From Larkinella arboricola (GTDB lineage: Bacteria > Bacteroidota > Bacteroidia > Cytophagales > Spirosomataceae), in the NCBI RefSeq assembly GCF_003259745.1, contig NZ_QLMC01000005.1, positions 496,001 to 560,000 on the forward strand: a DNA stretch of 64,000 nt, written 5' to 3'. Shown here one piece after another: positions 46,705 through 56,191 of this stretch. The stretch's first letter is position 1, and the number at the start of each line of letters is the position of its first letter. The translations under genes and the position numbers were made by a program. The notes beneath the pieces are model-generated. The model saw only the letters and a list, made by a program, of their open reading frames with translations, was not told the origin of the DNA and ran no database searches.

Positions 46705-47583
46705 ATGATAAATACAACCTCACCTTCGATTCTCATTACCGGAGCCACCGGCACCATCGGTTCCGAACTCGCCCGGCAGTTGTCCGCCAAAGGTATCGCT
46801 TTTCGCGCCCTGGTTCGCTCCCTCGAAAAAGCCCGTTCTTTATCAGAACCCCCTGGGGGTGAATGGGTTGTGGGCGACTTTAGCGATGCTGAGAGCATTG
46901 GCAAAGCCCTCGACGGTATTGAGCGCGCTTTTCTGCTGACCGACTCATCCGAGCAGGCCGAAACGCTGCAAACCGGGTTCGTTGACATCGCAAAGCGGGC
47001 CGGTGTTTCGCATATCGTTAAGCTTTCGCAACTGGCCGCCAGCCCGGATTCGCCGGTTCGTTTTCTGCGGTATCATGCCGCCGTGGAGCAGAAAATTAAA
47101 GCGTCTGGAATGGCTTACACGTTTCTACGGCCTAATTTATTCATGCAGGGCCTGCTGGGCTTTCGCGATCCAATTGTAAAACAGGGGCAGTTTTTTGCCA
47201 CAGCGGGCGATGCCGCCATCAGCCTCGTCGACATCCGGGACATTGCCGCCGTGGCCGCCGAAGTCCTGACCGGCAACGGACACGAAGGTAAAATCTACGA
47301 CCTGACCGGTCCGGAGGCCTTAACCCACGCGCAACTGGCCGCCCAACTTTCCGACGTGCTGAACCGTCCGATTCAGTACGTCGATGTTCCACCAGCCGCT
47401 ATGCGTCAGGCTCTGCTGTCAGTCGGTTTTCCCGAATGGCAGGCCGATGGCTTGATCGAAGATTATGCCCATTACGCCCGGGGAGAAGCCTCGGCGGTTT
47501 CCTCCGCCGTACAGGATGTAACCGGCCAGCCTCCCCGTGATTTCAGAAGTTTTGTCCGGGAGTATGCGGCAGAGTTTTCATGA
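46705..47583 (+). CDS. NmrA/SDR-like NAD(P)-binding protein
   Basis: This 292-residue protein begins with a Rossmann motif SILITGATGTIGSELARQL (residues 8-26) and continues with GEWVVGDFSDAES, AFLLTDSS, SHIVKLSQLAA and YTFLRPNLFMQG. It is an atypical SDR of the NmrA-like or QOR2-like type without a clear catalytic Tyr-x-x-x-Lys, so it may be a redox sensor or quinone reductase. It stands alone and converges on the PQQ gene with 22 nt between stops. Confidence 0.88.
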   Translation: MINTTSPSILITGATGTIGSELARQLSAKGIAFRALVRSLEKARSLSEPPGGEWVVGDFSDAESIGKALDGIERAFLLTDSSEQAETLQTGFVDIAKRAGVSHIVKLSQLAASPDSPVRFLRYHAAVEQKIKASGMAYTFLRPNLFMQGLLGFRDPIVKQGQFFATAGDAAISLVDIRDIAAVAAEVLTGNGHEGKIYDLTGPEALTHAQLAAQLSDVLNRPIQYVDVPPAAMRQALLSVGFPEWQADGLIEDYAHYARGEASAVSSAVQDVTGQPPRDFRSFVREYAAEFS

Positions 47584-47605
47584 TCCGTGTAATCCCGATT
47601 CAGAC

Positions 47606-49720
47606 TTACGGCAGCGCGAACGCGACGTAGCTGTCACCCTTTCTGGTGCCCAGTTTGGTGCCTCCGCAGGCGATAACAATGTATTGTTTGCCGTTCACTT
47701 CGTAGGTGCTGGGTGTCGCGTATCCGGCTGCCGGAAGTTCGGTTTGCCAGAGCACATCACCGGTTTTCTTGTCGATGACCCGGAACATACCGTCCTTGCT
47801 GGCGGCAATAAACAGCAGACCACTCGCTGTGACCACCGGACCGCCGTAGCTCTCGGCTCCGGTTTGCGGAATGCCTTTGGCGGTGAGTTCTTTCAGTTCG
47901 CCGAACGGTTTTTGCCAGAGATGTTCACCGGTATTGAGGTTGATGGCCGTCAGCGTACCCCAGGGCGGGCGAATGCCGGGATACCCCTTGTTGTCGAGGA
48001 ACTTCGTATAACCGTTGAATTTGTAGGGCACATACGGTTCTTTGCTGCCGGGTTTGGCCGAACTCGCTTCCACTTTTTCGTCCCCGAACAGGAACGATAC
48101 CAGCGCCTGCTTTTCGACCTCAGTGAGTCGCGTGAAACCGGGCATCATGCCTTTGCCGGTCGTGATGATTTTATGAACGAAATCGCGGTCCCGGCGCTGG
48201 CTGATGTTGACCAGAGAGGGGTAGCCGCTGGTTGGATTGCCTTTGCGATCGGGGCGGTGGCAAACCGAGCAGTTGACCGTATAAAGCCGTTCGCCGGGAC
48301 TGAGGTGGGCCAGTTCTTCGTCTTTTGGCGTTTCGCGCAGACTCAGCAGCCAGGCCATTTCATTGGAATTCACGTACATAATACCGTCGGGATCAACGGC
48401 GGCCCCGCCCCATTCGGCCCCACCGTCCAGACCCGGATACACGAGCGTCGGTGTTTTGCCCAGCGGCTGAAACGGCCCCACTTTCGCGCGTCGGTAAACG
48501 GCCAGCAGCGAATCACGGTTTTCGGCGTACGGATTCAGATCGGCTTCCGAAAGGGTCTGGCGGGCAAACGGTGCCGGTTTGCTCGGAACGGGCTGCGTCG
48601 GCCAGGTGGGTTCGTCGGGTAATTCCGATTTTGGGTACGGCACTTCGTTAATCGGAAACAACGGCTTTCCCGTTACGCGGTCAAATACGAAGACGTGGCC
48701 GGTTTTGGTCACCTGCGCCACGGCATCGACGGTTTTGCCGTTCATCCGCAGCGTCACCAGATTCGGCGGAGCGGGCAGGTCACGGTCCCAGATGTCGTGG
48801 TGCACAAACTGGTAGTGCCAGAGCCGTTTGCCGGTTTTGGCATCCAGCGCCAGCAAACAGTTGGCAAACAGGTTCTGGCCCTTGCGGTTGCCGCCGTAAA
48901 AATCGAAAGCCGCCGATCCGGTGGGCACGTAAACAATGCCGCGCTTCCGGTCAATGGACATGCCGGACCAGTTGTTGGCCCCGCCGACGTTTATGTTTTT
49001 GTAGGTATCTTTCGGCCAGGTGTCGTAGCCAAATTCGCCGGGGTTTGGAATGGTTCGGAACACCCAGGCAATCTGGCCCGTCCGGACGTTGAATGCCTGA
49101 ATGTAACCCAAGGCTGCATCGGAGCCCTCAGAAAGCCGCAACGGCATGATAATCAGGTCGCCGAAGATGGTGCCGGGCGTGTTGGAAATCACAAACTTAT
49201 CGGCTGCTGTCGGCCCCAGTCCGGCTTTCAGGCTGGCTTTTCCATTGGTGCCAAAACCCGGAATCAGCGCCCCTGTTCGGGCATCGACGGCGCAAAGTGA
49301 AGCTCCCGAACCGAACAGAATGCGTTTATCATCTTTGTCGCTCCAGTACGTAACGCCCCGCAGCGTGTTGACGCCCCCTTTGCTGGATTCCTTATACCGC
49401 CATTTTTCCTGACCCGTGGCCGCATCCAGCGCAAACACCTGATTGGAAGCCGTCACTCCGTAGAGCGTACCGTCGACAATGATGGCATTGCACTGCACCT
49501 GTCCTGAGTCCCTGGAGTGGTATTCCCAGGCAACTTGCAATTTATGGACGTTGGACGCGTTGATCTGGTCGAGCGGGGAGTAGTGGTTCCGGTCGGGGCC
49601 GCCGAGGTATTCGGGCCATTCGCGGGATAAAGCGGTTTGTTGGGGAGGGTCGGTGCTGAATTGAGCCGCCGTAAAAAGAGCCGCCGACAAAAAAAGGACG
49701 GGCAACAGCAAACGTTTCAT
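47606..49720 (-). CDS. PQQ-dependent dehydrogenase with inserted cytochrome c domain
   Basis: This 704-residue protein has a signal peptide (MKRLLLPVLFLSAALF) and a beta-propeller of PQQ-type blades: REWPEYLGGPDRNHYSPLDQIN, FALDAATGQEKWRY, FNVRTGQIAWVF and LDAKTGKRLWHYQFVHHDIWDRDLP. A class I cytochrome c domain lies at about residues 470-550 (CSVCH heme site, GMMPGF with the likely Met ligand), and further propeller blades follow it (NLNTGEHLWQKPFG, DKKTGDVLWQTELP). The heme domain is therefore inserted before the last blades. It oxidises a sugar or alcohol in the periplasm and feeds the respiratory chain. Confidence 0.92.
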   Translation of the reverse strand: MKRLLLPVLFLSAALFTAAQFSTDPPQQTALSREWPEYLGGPDRNHYSPLDQINASNVHKLQVAWEYHSRDSGQVQCNAIIVDGTLYGVTASNQVFALDAATGQEKWRYKESSKGGVNTLRGVTYWSDKDDKRILFGSGASLCAVDARTGALIPGFGTNGKASLKAGLGPTAADKFVISNTPGTIFGDLIIMPLRLSEGSDAALGYIQAFNVRTGQIAWVFRTIPNPGEFGYDTWPKDTYKNINVGGANNWSGMSIDRKRGIVYVPTGSAAFDFYGGNRKGQNLFANCLLALDAKTGKRLWHYQFVHHDIWDRDLPAPPNLVTLRMNGKTVDAVAQVTKTGHVFVFDRVTGKPLFPINEVPYPKSELPDEPTWPTQPVPSKPAPFARQTLSEADLNPYAENRDSLLAVYRRAKVGPFQPLGKTPTLVYPGLDGGAEWGGAAVDPDGIMYVNSNEMAWLLSLRETPKDEELAHLSPGERLYTVNCSVCHRPDRKGNPTSGYPSLVNISQRRDRDFVHKIITTGKGMMPGFTRLTEVEKQALVSFLFGDEKVEASSAKPGSKEPYVPYKFNGYTKFLDNKGYPGIRPPWGTLTAINLNTGEHLWQKPFGELKELTAKGIPQTGAESYGGPVVTASGLLFIAASKDGMFRVIDKKTGDVLWQTELPAAGYATPSTYEVNGKQYIVIACGGTKLGTRKGDSYVAFALP

Positions 49721-49831
49721 TCGGTTTAGGAAAAGCTAAAGTGGGTTTCGCTAGTTTTGTCAGGTCAACGGCCTGCAATTGGCTAATGAATTTGAAAGAT
49801 ACAACTTGGTTATTATTCCTACCCATTTTTC

Positions 49832-51208
49832 ATGAATAATTCACCCATCACCACCTCCATTTTTGATCTGTTTAAGGTTGGGCCGGGTCCGTCGAGTTCG
49901 CATACCATTGGCCCCATGAAGGCGGCTTTCGACTTTCTGGAACGGTTACGGCAACGGCCCGAATCGACGCTGAAAACGGCGGATTCCATTCAGGTTCATC
50001 TTTACGGTTCCCTGAGTGCAACCGGCAAAGGCCACGGTACCGACCGCGCGCTGGTGGCCGGTTTGCTGGGCTGGCAACCCGAATCGACCGATCCGACGGC
50101 TTTGCTGGCGTTGTTGAAAGACCCGAACGTAACCTATCCGGTTCGGGTTGGTGAACGGGAGTTTGCCGTAGGCGTTGCACACATTCATTTTGAGCGGAAA
50201 AAATACGAGTCGCCCTACGCCAATACCGTTGTTTTCCGGCTGGCCGACGGGGATAAAACTCTTTTCGAGGAAGAGTATTACTCCATTGGGGGCGGTTTTA
50301 TTCTGCGAAAAGGGGAGGACACCGCTGAGAAAACAGCGGCTGAAATACCGTATCCGTACCAGACCATGAAAGAGTTGAAAACCCGTCTGTACGACCATCA
50401 ACTAACGCTGGAACAGTTGATGCTAGCGAACGAAATGGCCCTGACGGGCTGGTCGGCGAAGGAGGTTAATGGGCGAATCGACCTACTTCTGGATTTTATG
50501 CACAAAGCCGTTCGGCGCGGATTGCGGCACAAAGGAACGCTGCCGGGGTCGATCAAACTGCGCCGGAAAGCCCCGGTTCTGTACCAGCAGGCGCGGGGAC
50601 TGGCGCAGTCGTCGGATAGCTTTCTGATTTTTCTGAATGCCTACTGTCTGGCGGCTTCCGAGGAAAATGCGGCTGGCGGGATTGTGGTAACGGCTCCCAC
50701 GTCCGGGGCGTCGGGCGTGATTCCGGGACTGACGTATCTGGCCCGGCACCATTTTCATTACGACAAAACCACGTTGCGTAAAGGCATGTGGGCGGCTGCG
50801 GCCGTTGGTTTTCTGGTGAAGCACAACGCCAGCATTTCCGGGGCTGAAATGGGCTGCATGGGTGAAATCGGGACGGCTTCGGCCATGGGGGCGGCTTTTC
50901 TCACCTACTGCGCGGGCCAGCCGATTGACGCGGTGGAAGCAGCCGCCGAAATTGGCATCGAACACCACCTCGGCATGACCTGCGACCCGATTGGCGGTTA
51001 CGTCCAGATTCCGTGTATTGAGCGAAACGCGATGGGCGCGGTGAAAGCCTACAACGCCTTTCTGCTGGCTACTGCCGGAACGCCCGCCAATCAGAAAATT
51101 TCGCTCGATGCCGTCATCAAGGTGATGAAAGCCACCGGGCGCGATATGTCTACCAAATACAAGGAAACCTCCGAAGCTGGTCTGGCGCTCAGCGCAACGG
51201 AGTGTTGA
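49832..51208 (+). CDS. sdaA: L-serine ammonia-lyase (dehydratase), iron-sulfur type
   Basis: This 458-residue single-chain enzyme has the beta domain FDLFKVGPGPSSSHTIGPM at the N-terminus and an alpha domain with GVIPGLTYLARHHF, SGAEMGCMGEIGTASAMGAAF and GMTCDPIGGYVQIPCIERNA. The conserved Cys residues ligate a [4Fe-4S] cluster. It turns L-serine into pyruvate and ammonia. Divergent from the PQQ gene. The 51209-51449 gap after it has GGTTTT-AAAACC inverted bases but no clear terminator. Confidence 0.95.
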   Translation: MNNSPITTSIFDLFKVGPGPSSSHTIGPMKAAFDFLERLRQRPESTLKTADSIQVHLYGSLSATGKGHGTDRALVAGLLGWQPESTDPTALLALLKDPNVTYPVRVGEREFAVGVAHIHFERKKYESPYANTVVFRLADGDKTLFEEEYYSIGGGFILRKGEDTAEKTAAEIPYPYQTMKELKTRLYDHQLTLEQLMLANEMALTGWSAKEVNGRIDLLLDFMHKAVRRGLRHKGTLPGSIKLRRKAPVLYQQARGLAQSSDSFLIFLNAYCLAASEENAAGGIVVTAPTSGASGVIPGLTYLARHHFHYDKTTLRKGMWAAAAVGFLVKHNASISGAEMGCMGEIGTASAMGAAFLTYCAGQPIDAVEAAAEIGIEHHLGMTCDPIGGYVQIPCIERNAMGAVKAYNAFLLATAGTPANQKISLDAVIKVMKATGRDMSTKYKETSEAGLALSATEC

Positions 51209-51449
51209 CCCGCTCGGTAATCTCCAACCCAGTTCGATGTGACTCTTTCCGCGTTCCAGACTCCGGGTTTTAACGGTCAAAAACCGTACGCTGCAACTTT
51301 CTTTTTTAGGGCCTGGCCTGCGTATGAACTTCTTCTTTTATGGAGTAGCGGAGGCAAAATCACTTGAGATTTAAATGATTGACTAATTTGTCTTAAACAA
51401 AAGCCGTTACCGGGTGTATTATTGTGGTGAAGTTACCTACAAACGTGTT

Positions 51450-52517
51450 ATGGCTACCATTTATACTCCCAAACAACAACGCATCTTACTCATTGTCAGT
51501 CTGGTTATCATCGCCGGGTTTATTCTGGTCGGGCTGCGTCAATATACCATTGCTTTATTGGGGTCGGGAATTATATACGTTATTTTTCGGCCCTGGTTTA
51601 CCAATCTGGTACACAAGCGAAAGTGGAACCGTCTGCTGGTTACCATTCTGCTTATTCTTTTCTCCGTCATCGTGATCATCATGCCGTTTATGGCGCTGAG
51701 TCTGTTGCTGATCAATCGGATTCAGTACTACAGCCAGCATACGGACCAGATACTGGGGCTAATCAGCAAACTTGAGAAGGCCACCGGTATTCAAATTACG
51801 GATCAGGCAAATGTCAAAAATCTGGTGCAGCAGGGCGCCGGTTTTGCCAGCCGACAATTCCCTTCCCTGCTGAGCGGAACGCTGGACGTGGTTATCTCGC
51901 TGGGTTTGCTCTATGTGGGGCTGTACTTCATCTTCATGGAAGAAGAGAAATTTATCAAAGGATTGCGTAAATACCTGCCTTTTGAGGATGATACGCTGGA
52001 CCAGTTGGGCGAAGACCTGAAAAATATGGTGAACGCCAATATTCTGGGACAGGCACTGGTTTCGTTGGTGCAATCCATCCTGACCGGTTTGACGCTTTGG
52101 ATTTTTGGCGTGCCGGACGCGGCTTTCTGGGGTACGGTGGCGTTCTTTTTCGCTTTTATTCCGATTCTGGGAACACCCATTGTCTGGGGACCTGCCGGTA
52201 TTCTGATGATTTCGCAGGGCGAAACGGGTAGCGGCATCGGGATTCTGGTCGTGGGCGCCATCGTGATTATCAACGTTGATAACCTGCTGCGGGTGATTCT
52301 GGCCCGGCGTATGGGCGATGTTCACCCGTTCATTACGTTGACAGGTATTGTCCTCGGGGTTCCCGTCTTCGGGATTCTGGGGTTGGTGATCGGGCCGCTA
52401 TTGCTGGCGTATTTTGTGGTTTTGTTTAAGGTGTTTGAAAAACAGAATCAGCGGCTTCGGCTGGAAGCGGCCAAGGAGCATGAAATTCTGGAACAAAAGG
52501 CTAAACGAGCCGTCTGA
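51450..52517 (+). CDS. AI-2E family transporter
   Basis: This 355-residue membrane protein is of the PF01594 family. The start at 51450 (MATIYTPKQQRILLIVSL) gives a natural N-terminus; the open frame from 51414 adds 12 non-homologous residues. About seven to eight hydrophobic helices are visible, with LDQLGEDLKNMVNANILGQALVSLVQS, FGVPDAAFWGTVAFFFAFIPILGTPIVW and MGDVHPFITLTGIVLGVPVFGILGLVIGP, all family hallmarks. Some members export signalling molecules or act as Na+/H+ antiporters; the cargo here is unknown. Confidence 0.93.
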   Translation: MATIYTPKQQRILLIVSLVIIAGFILVGLRQYTIALLGSGIIYVIFRPWFTNLVHKRKWNRLLVTILLILFSVIVIIMPFMALSLLLINRIQYYSQHTDQILGLISKLEKATGIQITDQANVKNLVQQGAGFASRQFPSLLSGTLDVVISLGLLYVGLYFIFMEEEKFIKGLRKYLPFEDDTLDQLGEDLKNMVNANILGQALVSLVQSILTGLTLWIFGVPDAAFWGTVAFFFAFIPILGTPIVWGPAGILMISQGETGSGIGILVVGAIVIINVDNLLRVILARRMGDVHPFITLTGIVLGVPVFGILGLVIGPLLLAYFVVLFKVFEKQNQRLRLEAAKEHEILEQKAKRAV

Positions 52518-52534
52518 AAATCAGGCCATCACCC

Positions 52535-52569
52535 ACAACGGCCCACGGTCTTAAACCCTGGGCCGTTGT
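52535..52569. terminator. Hairpin between convergent genes
   Basis: ACAACGGCCCA (52535-52545) pairs perfectly with TGGGCCGTTGT (52559-52569). It lies between the convergent AI-2E-family and RibD-C genes and lacks a long T-run, so a bidirectional terminator is probable but not certain. Confidence 0.7.
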
Positions 52570-52576
52570 CTGTCGA

Positions 52577-53092
52577 TCAGGCTTTTACGTATCGAAGTTC
52601 AATCAGACCGCGTTCGAATGATCGGCTGGACACAAACCGCCAGGGGTGCCTTTTTTCGGTCGGTTGAAACAGCGGAATACCTTTCCCCAGACTAATTGGG
52701 TGGACGAAAACCTGAAGTTCATCAATCAATCCGGCGTCGAGGAGCAGGGCATTGATTTGCCCACCGCCAACCAGAAAAATGTCTTTTCCCGGCTGCTGTT
52801 TCAGGTCGGCGACAAAGGCCGTAATATCGCCCGAAATAAACTTTACATACGGGGCTTCCGTCGCGTCGGAATTGCGGGTAAACACGTAATTGGTCAACGA
52901 TTGGTACGGAAATTCACCCAAGCTTTGGGTTAATTTGTACGTCTCGTTGCCCATCAGCGTCGTATCGACGGTTTGGATGAACGCGCTGTAGCCGAAATCT
53001 CCGTCGGCAAATAGCCAATCGATTTCGCCGTTTGGTCCAGCGATGTAACTGTCCAGACTCGTGGCGATGAATAATTTTACCTTTCTCATCAA
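52577..53092 (-). CDS. Dihydrofolate reductase family protein (RibD C-terminal domain)
   Basis: This 171-residue protein has the RibD_C fold: KLFIATSLDSYIAGPNGEIDWL at the start, TTLMGNETYKL, GKDIFLVGGGQINALLL and LIDELQVFVHPISLGKGIPLF. Stand-alone members are NADPH-dependent reductases of unknown substrate. The start may be the second Met (MRKVKLFIATS, 53089). Monocistronic, convergent with the AI-2E-family gene. Confidence 0.92.
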   Translation of the reverse strand: MMRKVKLFIATSLDSYIAGPNGEIDWLFADGDFGYSAFIQTVDTTLMGNETYKLTQSLGEFPYQSLTNYVFTRNSDATEAPYVKFISGDITAFVADLKQQPGKDIFLVGGGQINALLLDAGLIDELQVFVHPISLGKGIPLFQPTEKRHPWRFVSSRSFERGLIELRYVKA

Positions 53093-53148
53093 AGAGTTGT
53101 TTTTCCGGTAAAATTAGCCCGCGCAGTCAGCGAAAACTTGTATAAAAA

Positions 53149-53988
53149 TTACCCTTGTGCTTTACCGGCCTGCCAATAGCAGGGCGTTTCGGGCCGGATG
53201 CAGCCGGCCAGCACCTGCCTGCGGTATTCGCCCGGTGTCAGGTTGGTGAGCGATTTGAAGAGGTGATTCAGGTGAGCCTGATCGAAAAAGCGGAGGTCGT
53301 GCGCCAGTTGGGTGAGAGACTGGTGCGGGTTGTTGGCAAGTTGCGTCACCGCATCGTTGAACAGCCGCAGGTGCAGAAACCGTCCCGGCGAGATACCGAC
53401 GTGCCTGTTAAAAGCCGTTGTCAGCGATTTTGGACTGATTCGGAGGGAGCGGGCCAATTCACGGATCATCCCATCGTGCCAGCGGCCTTGCCGTAAGGAG
53501 TCGGCTGCGTAAATGAGATAAGCCGGAACGTCTTTATCCTGAAACCGTTTCGTCAAAAACCGTTCGAGCAGCGTCAGTTTTGCGTGGGCATCCGACGTTT
53601 CGCGTAATTGCTCACTGATTTCATCGACCAGACGGTGAAAAACCGTATTCCCCGAAAGAATCTGATTCGTCAGTTCGCAAGCCGGAATTCCCGTCAGGGC
53701 CTGCAACGCCCACGGTTTCAGAAACGCCCCAAAGGTTTCGTGCCGCCCCCAGGTCTGGCTCCGTTGCGGGCGGGTGTAAAGGCTACTGAGCCAGTTTTCG
53801 GCATTCCGGATGACCGGCGGCTGGTCGGCCTGCCCAACCGAAAAATGCTCTGAGAAGTTGAAAATCAGTTCGTGTTGCAGAATCGGGAAGCCAATATCCT
53901 GCTGATTGAAATAATCCGCCGAGATGTACCAGAGTTTGTCAACGAACAAACGAAGAGGTTCAGACGGTTCTCGGACAATAACGTTCAT
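53149..53988 (-). CDS. AraC family transcriptional regulator (DUF6597-type N-terminus)
   Basis: This 279-residue protein has an N-terminal domain beginning with EPSEPLRLFVDKLWYIS and containing HETFGAFLKPWALQAL, like the DUF6597-type domain of many AraC regulators, and a C-terminal double HTH (MIRELARSLRISPKSLTTAFNRHVGISPGRFLHLRL and LTQLAHDLRFFDQAHLNHLFKSLTNLTPGEYR). Its target is not evident; the RibD-C gene 56 nt downstream is on the same strand. Confidence 0.9.
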   Translation of the reverse strand: MNVIVREPSEPLRLFVDKLWYISADYFNQQDIGFPILQHELIFNFSEHFSVGQADQPPVIRNAENWLSSLYTRPQRSQTWGRHETFGAFLKPWALQALTGIPACELTNQILSGNTVFHRLVDEISEQLRETSDAHAKLTLLERFLTKRFQDKDVPAYLIYAADSLRQGRWHDGMIRELARSLRISPKSLTTAFNRHVGISPGRFLHLRLFNDAVTQLANNPHQSLTQLAHDLRFFDQAHLNHLFKSLTNLTPGEYRRQVLAGCIRPETPCYWQAGKAQG

Positions 53989-54127
53989 ACGGATTTTGAG
54001 AAGTTATCTGGAGCAACGTGGACGACTGCCGTTAAGTTTCGGAAAATAGAAGATCGGTTCTTTCAAAGAACCGCTGGTCTGAAAGAGCGTCCGGAAGGGA
54101 GTTGGGCAGTAAAGCACCCGGTTAAAA

Positions 54128-54156
54128 AAAAAGTAACGCTCGATGCGTTACTTTTT
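54128..54156 (-). terminator. Terminator of the GH127 gene and preceding minus-strand run
   Basis: AAAAAGTAACGC (54128-54139) pairs perfectly with GCGTTACTTTTT (54145-54156) around a 5-nt loop. On the minus strand a T-run (TTTTTTTTTAAC) follows. It lies 68 nt past the GH127 stop. Confidence 0.88.
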
Positions 54157-54224
54157 GAAACTTCCTGCGTCTAAGGGAATTCGCTTTTCGATTTGGAAAA
54201 TAATTTGACTATTTTTCAGGCGCC

Positions 54225-56180
54225 TTATTTGCCAACCTGACCAAACCAAACCGCCATCTCGGTCGCGCCCCGGTTGTTCCAGGCGTAGTACGGAATAAGC
54301 GTCGTCGGTTTGGCACCGCCTGTCTTCAAAACCGTAACGCCACCCAGAAAATCCTTCCGGAACTCCGGTGTATACCGTTGATCGGACGCTTGGGTGAGGC
54401 TGAGGGCCTGCCCGTTGTTATCGAGTCCTTCGGCGCAGTAAACAATTGGTCCCCGTTCAATCGCCACTTTGCCGTGATTCGCTTTTACCTTTGCATTGGC
54501 AACGACCTCGCGCACGGGCATATCGAGCGTCAGCGTCACCACGTCGTTTGGCTTCCAGGTTCGGTGTAGCTTCAAATAACCGTTTTCAATCGTTACCGGA
54601 GTTGCTTTGCCGTTGATGGTCAGCTTAATGGAAGGTGTTTGCTGGGCGGTGTAACGATAGAGGTCCCCGGGAATCGGCTGGTTGGTGGCCCAACCCGGAA
54701 CCCGGATTAATATCGGAAACGCCGTAGCTTTTTGGGGGGAAACCGTTAGTTTGATGGCACCATCCCACGGGTAAAGGGTCTGTTGCTGAATCTTCACCGC
54801 CGTTTCATTCAGCTTCACTTCCGTCTGACTGTCGGAAAACAGGTTGACAAACAGTTCGTTATTACGCAGGGCGTAGATGTAGCCCGGCAGGGCGGGCAGA
54901 AAGCGGGCCACGTTGCTCGGGCAGCAGTTGATTCCAAACCAGGGCGAACGCTGGGCCGCCAGACCGTTGCTGAAATCTTTTTTGCCGTTCGACGACATGG
55001 GGTTGACGTAAAAAAACTTGTCTCCTTCCAGTGACAGCCCACCCAGAAAACCGTTGTATAGCACCCGTTCAAACACATCCATGTATTTGGACTCACCCGT
55101 CAGCAGAAACAGCCGGTGGTTCCAGAGCAGGTTGGCCACGGCCGCGCAGGTTTCGGCGTAGGCGGCATCGTTGGGCAGCACATACGGATCGTCGAAGGCT
55201 TCACCGTTTTCACGCGCGCCCACGCCCCCGGTCACGTACTGTTTGCGGGTAGTGGCGTCCTCCCAGATTTTCATCACCGCTTCCCGAATGGCCTGATCGT
55301 TTTGCAGGGCCGCCAGATCGGTCATTCCGGCGTAGAGGTACTGCGCCCGCACGGCATGACCCACGGCTTCGGTTTGCTGCACCACGGGTTTATGATCCTG
55401 AAAATAAGCCGGGCCGAGGTTGTGGGCATCCTGGAACAGGGCCCGTTTGTCGCCCCGCCCGCGCATGTCCACAAAAAAGCGCGCCAGATCGAGGTAGCTT
55501 TTTGTGCCCGTAACGCGGTAAAGCTTGACAAGGGCAATTTCAATTTCCTCATGACCCGGCACCACCATCAACTGCCCCGGTTTGGGACCAATGGTTTTTA
55601 CTAAATGGTTGGCGTTTTTAATAGCAATGTCCAGCAAATTCCGTTTGCCCGTCGCCTGAAAATGAGCGACGGCGGCTTCGTAAAGGTGCCCAACGTTATA
55701 CAACTCGTGGCTGCCGTTCTCAAATCCATACCGGTGTGGACCGGCAATCCAGTCTTTCAAACCCGTACTGTCGCCGTAGATAGTGCGGATGGTGTAGAGA
55801 TAACCGTCGGGTTCCTGCGCGGCTGCGAACAGGGTAATCAGGCTGTCGAGGTAGCGGTCGAGTTTGGCGTCATACCGGTTCTGGAGTGCGTAGGCAGCTC
55901 CCTCCACCACTTTGTACACGTCAGACTCGTCGAACCGAACCCCGTTGAAGGTGCCTTTTTTTAGTCCACCAGCCACGGCGAAGTTGTCGAATTTGCCGTT
56001 TTCTTCCAGTTTATGAAAGGCGTGTGGAAGGGTGACGGTGCGGGCTTTTTCCAGCCGGTCGTACCAGAAACCGGATTGTATTTTTACCTGCGAAAGCGGA
56101 ACGGGAGTAATGGGGTAATCCTGCGAAAAACCGCGATAGGCGACGGTTAGAAAAAAGAAAATCCAAACAAATTGCTTCAT
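54225..56180 (-). CDS. Glycoside hydrolase family 127 (beta-L-arabinofuranosidase type)
   Basis: This 651-residue enzyme has a signal peptide (MKQFVWIFFFLTVAYRGFSQ), an alpha/alpha barrel domain (about 30-440) and C-terminal beta domains. The Zn-linked active site is visible as Glu343 and Cys345 (YAETCAA) and Cys419-Cys420 (GINCCPSN), matching the Glu/Cys/Cys/Cys set of the Bifidobacterium HypBA1 enzyme, where one Cys is the nucleophile. It should release L-arabinofuranose from plant glycans or hydroxyproline arabinosides. It starts 11 nt after the AddA-like gene. Confidence 0.93.
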   Translation of the reverse strand: MKQFVWIFFFLTVAYRGFSQDYPITPVPLSQVKIQSGFWYDRLEKARTVTLPHAFHKLEENGKFDNFAVAGGLKKGTFNGVRFDESDVYKVVEGAAYALQNRYDAKLDRYLDSLITLFAAAQEPDGYLYTIRTIYGDSTGLKDWIAGPHRYGFENGSHELYNVGHLYEAAVAHFQATGKRNLLDIAIKNANHLVKTIGPKPGQLMVVPGHEEIEIALVKLYRVTGTKSYLDLARFFVDMRGRGDKRALFQDAHNLGPAYFQDHKPVVQQTEAVGHAVRAQYLYAGMTDLAALQNDQAIREAVMKIWEDATTRKQYVTGGVGARENGEAFDDPYVLPNDAAYAETCAAVANLLWNHRLFLLTGESKYMDVFERVLYNGFLGGLSLEGDKFFYVNPMSSNGKKDFSNGLAAQRSPWFGINCCPSNVARFLPALPGYIYALRNNELFVNLFSDSQTEVKLNETAVKIQQQTLYPWDGAIKLTVSPQKATAFPILIRVPGWATNQPIPGDLYRYTAQQTPSIKLTINGKATPVTIENGYLKLHRTWKPNDVVTLTLDMPVREVVANAKVKANHGKVAIERGPIVYCAEGLDNNGQALSLTQASDQRYTPEFRKDFLGGVTVLKTGGAKPTTLIPYYAWNNRGATEMAVWFGQVGK

Positions 56181-56191
56181 ACGCTGAGTAA

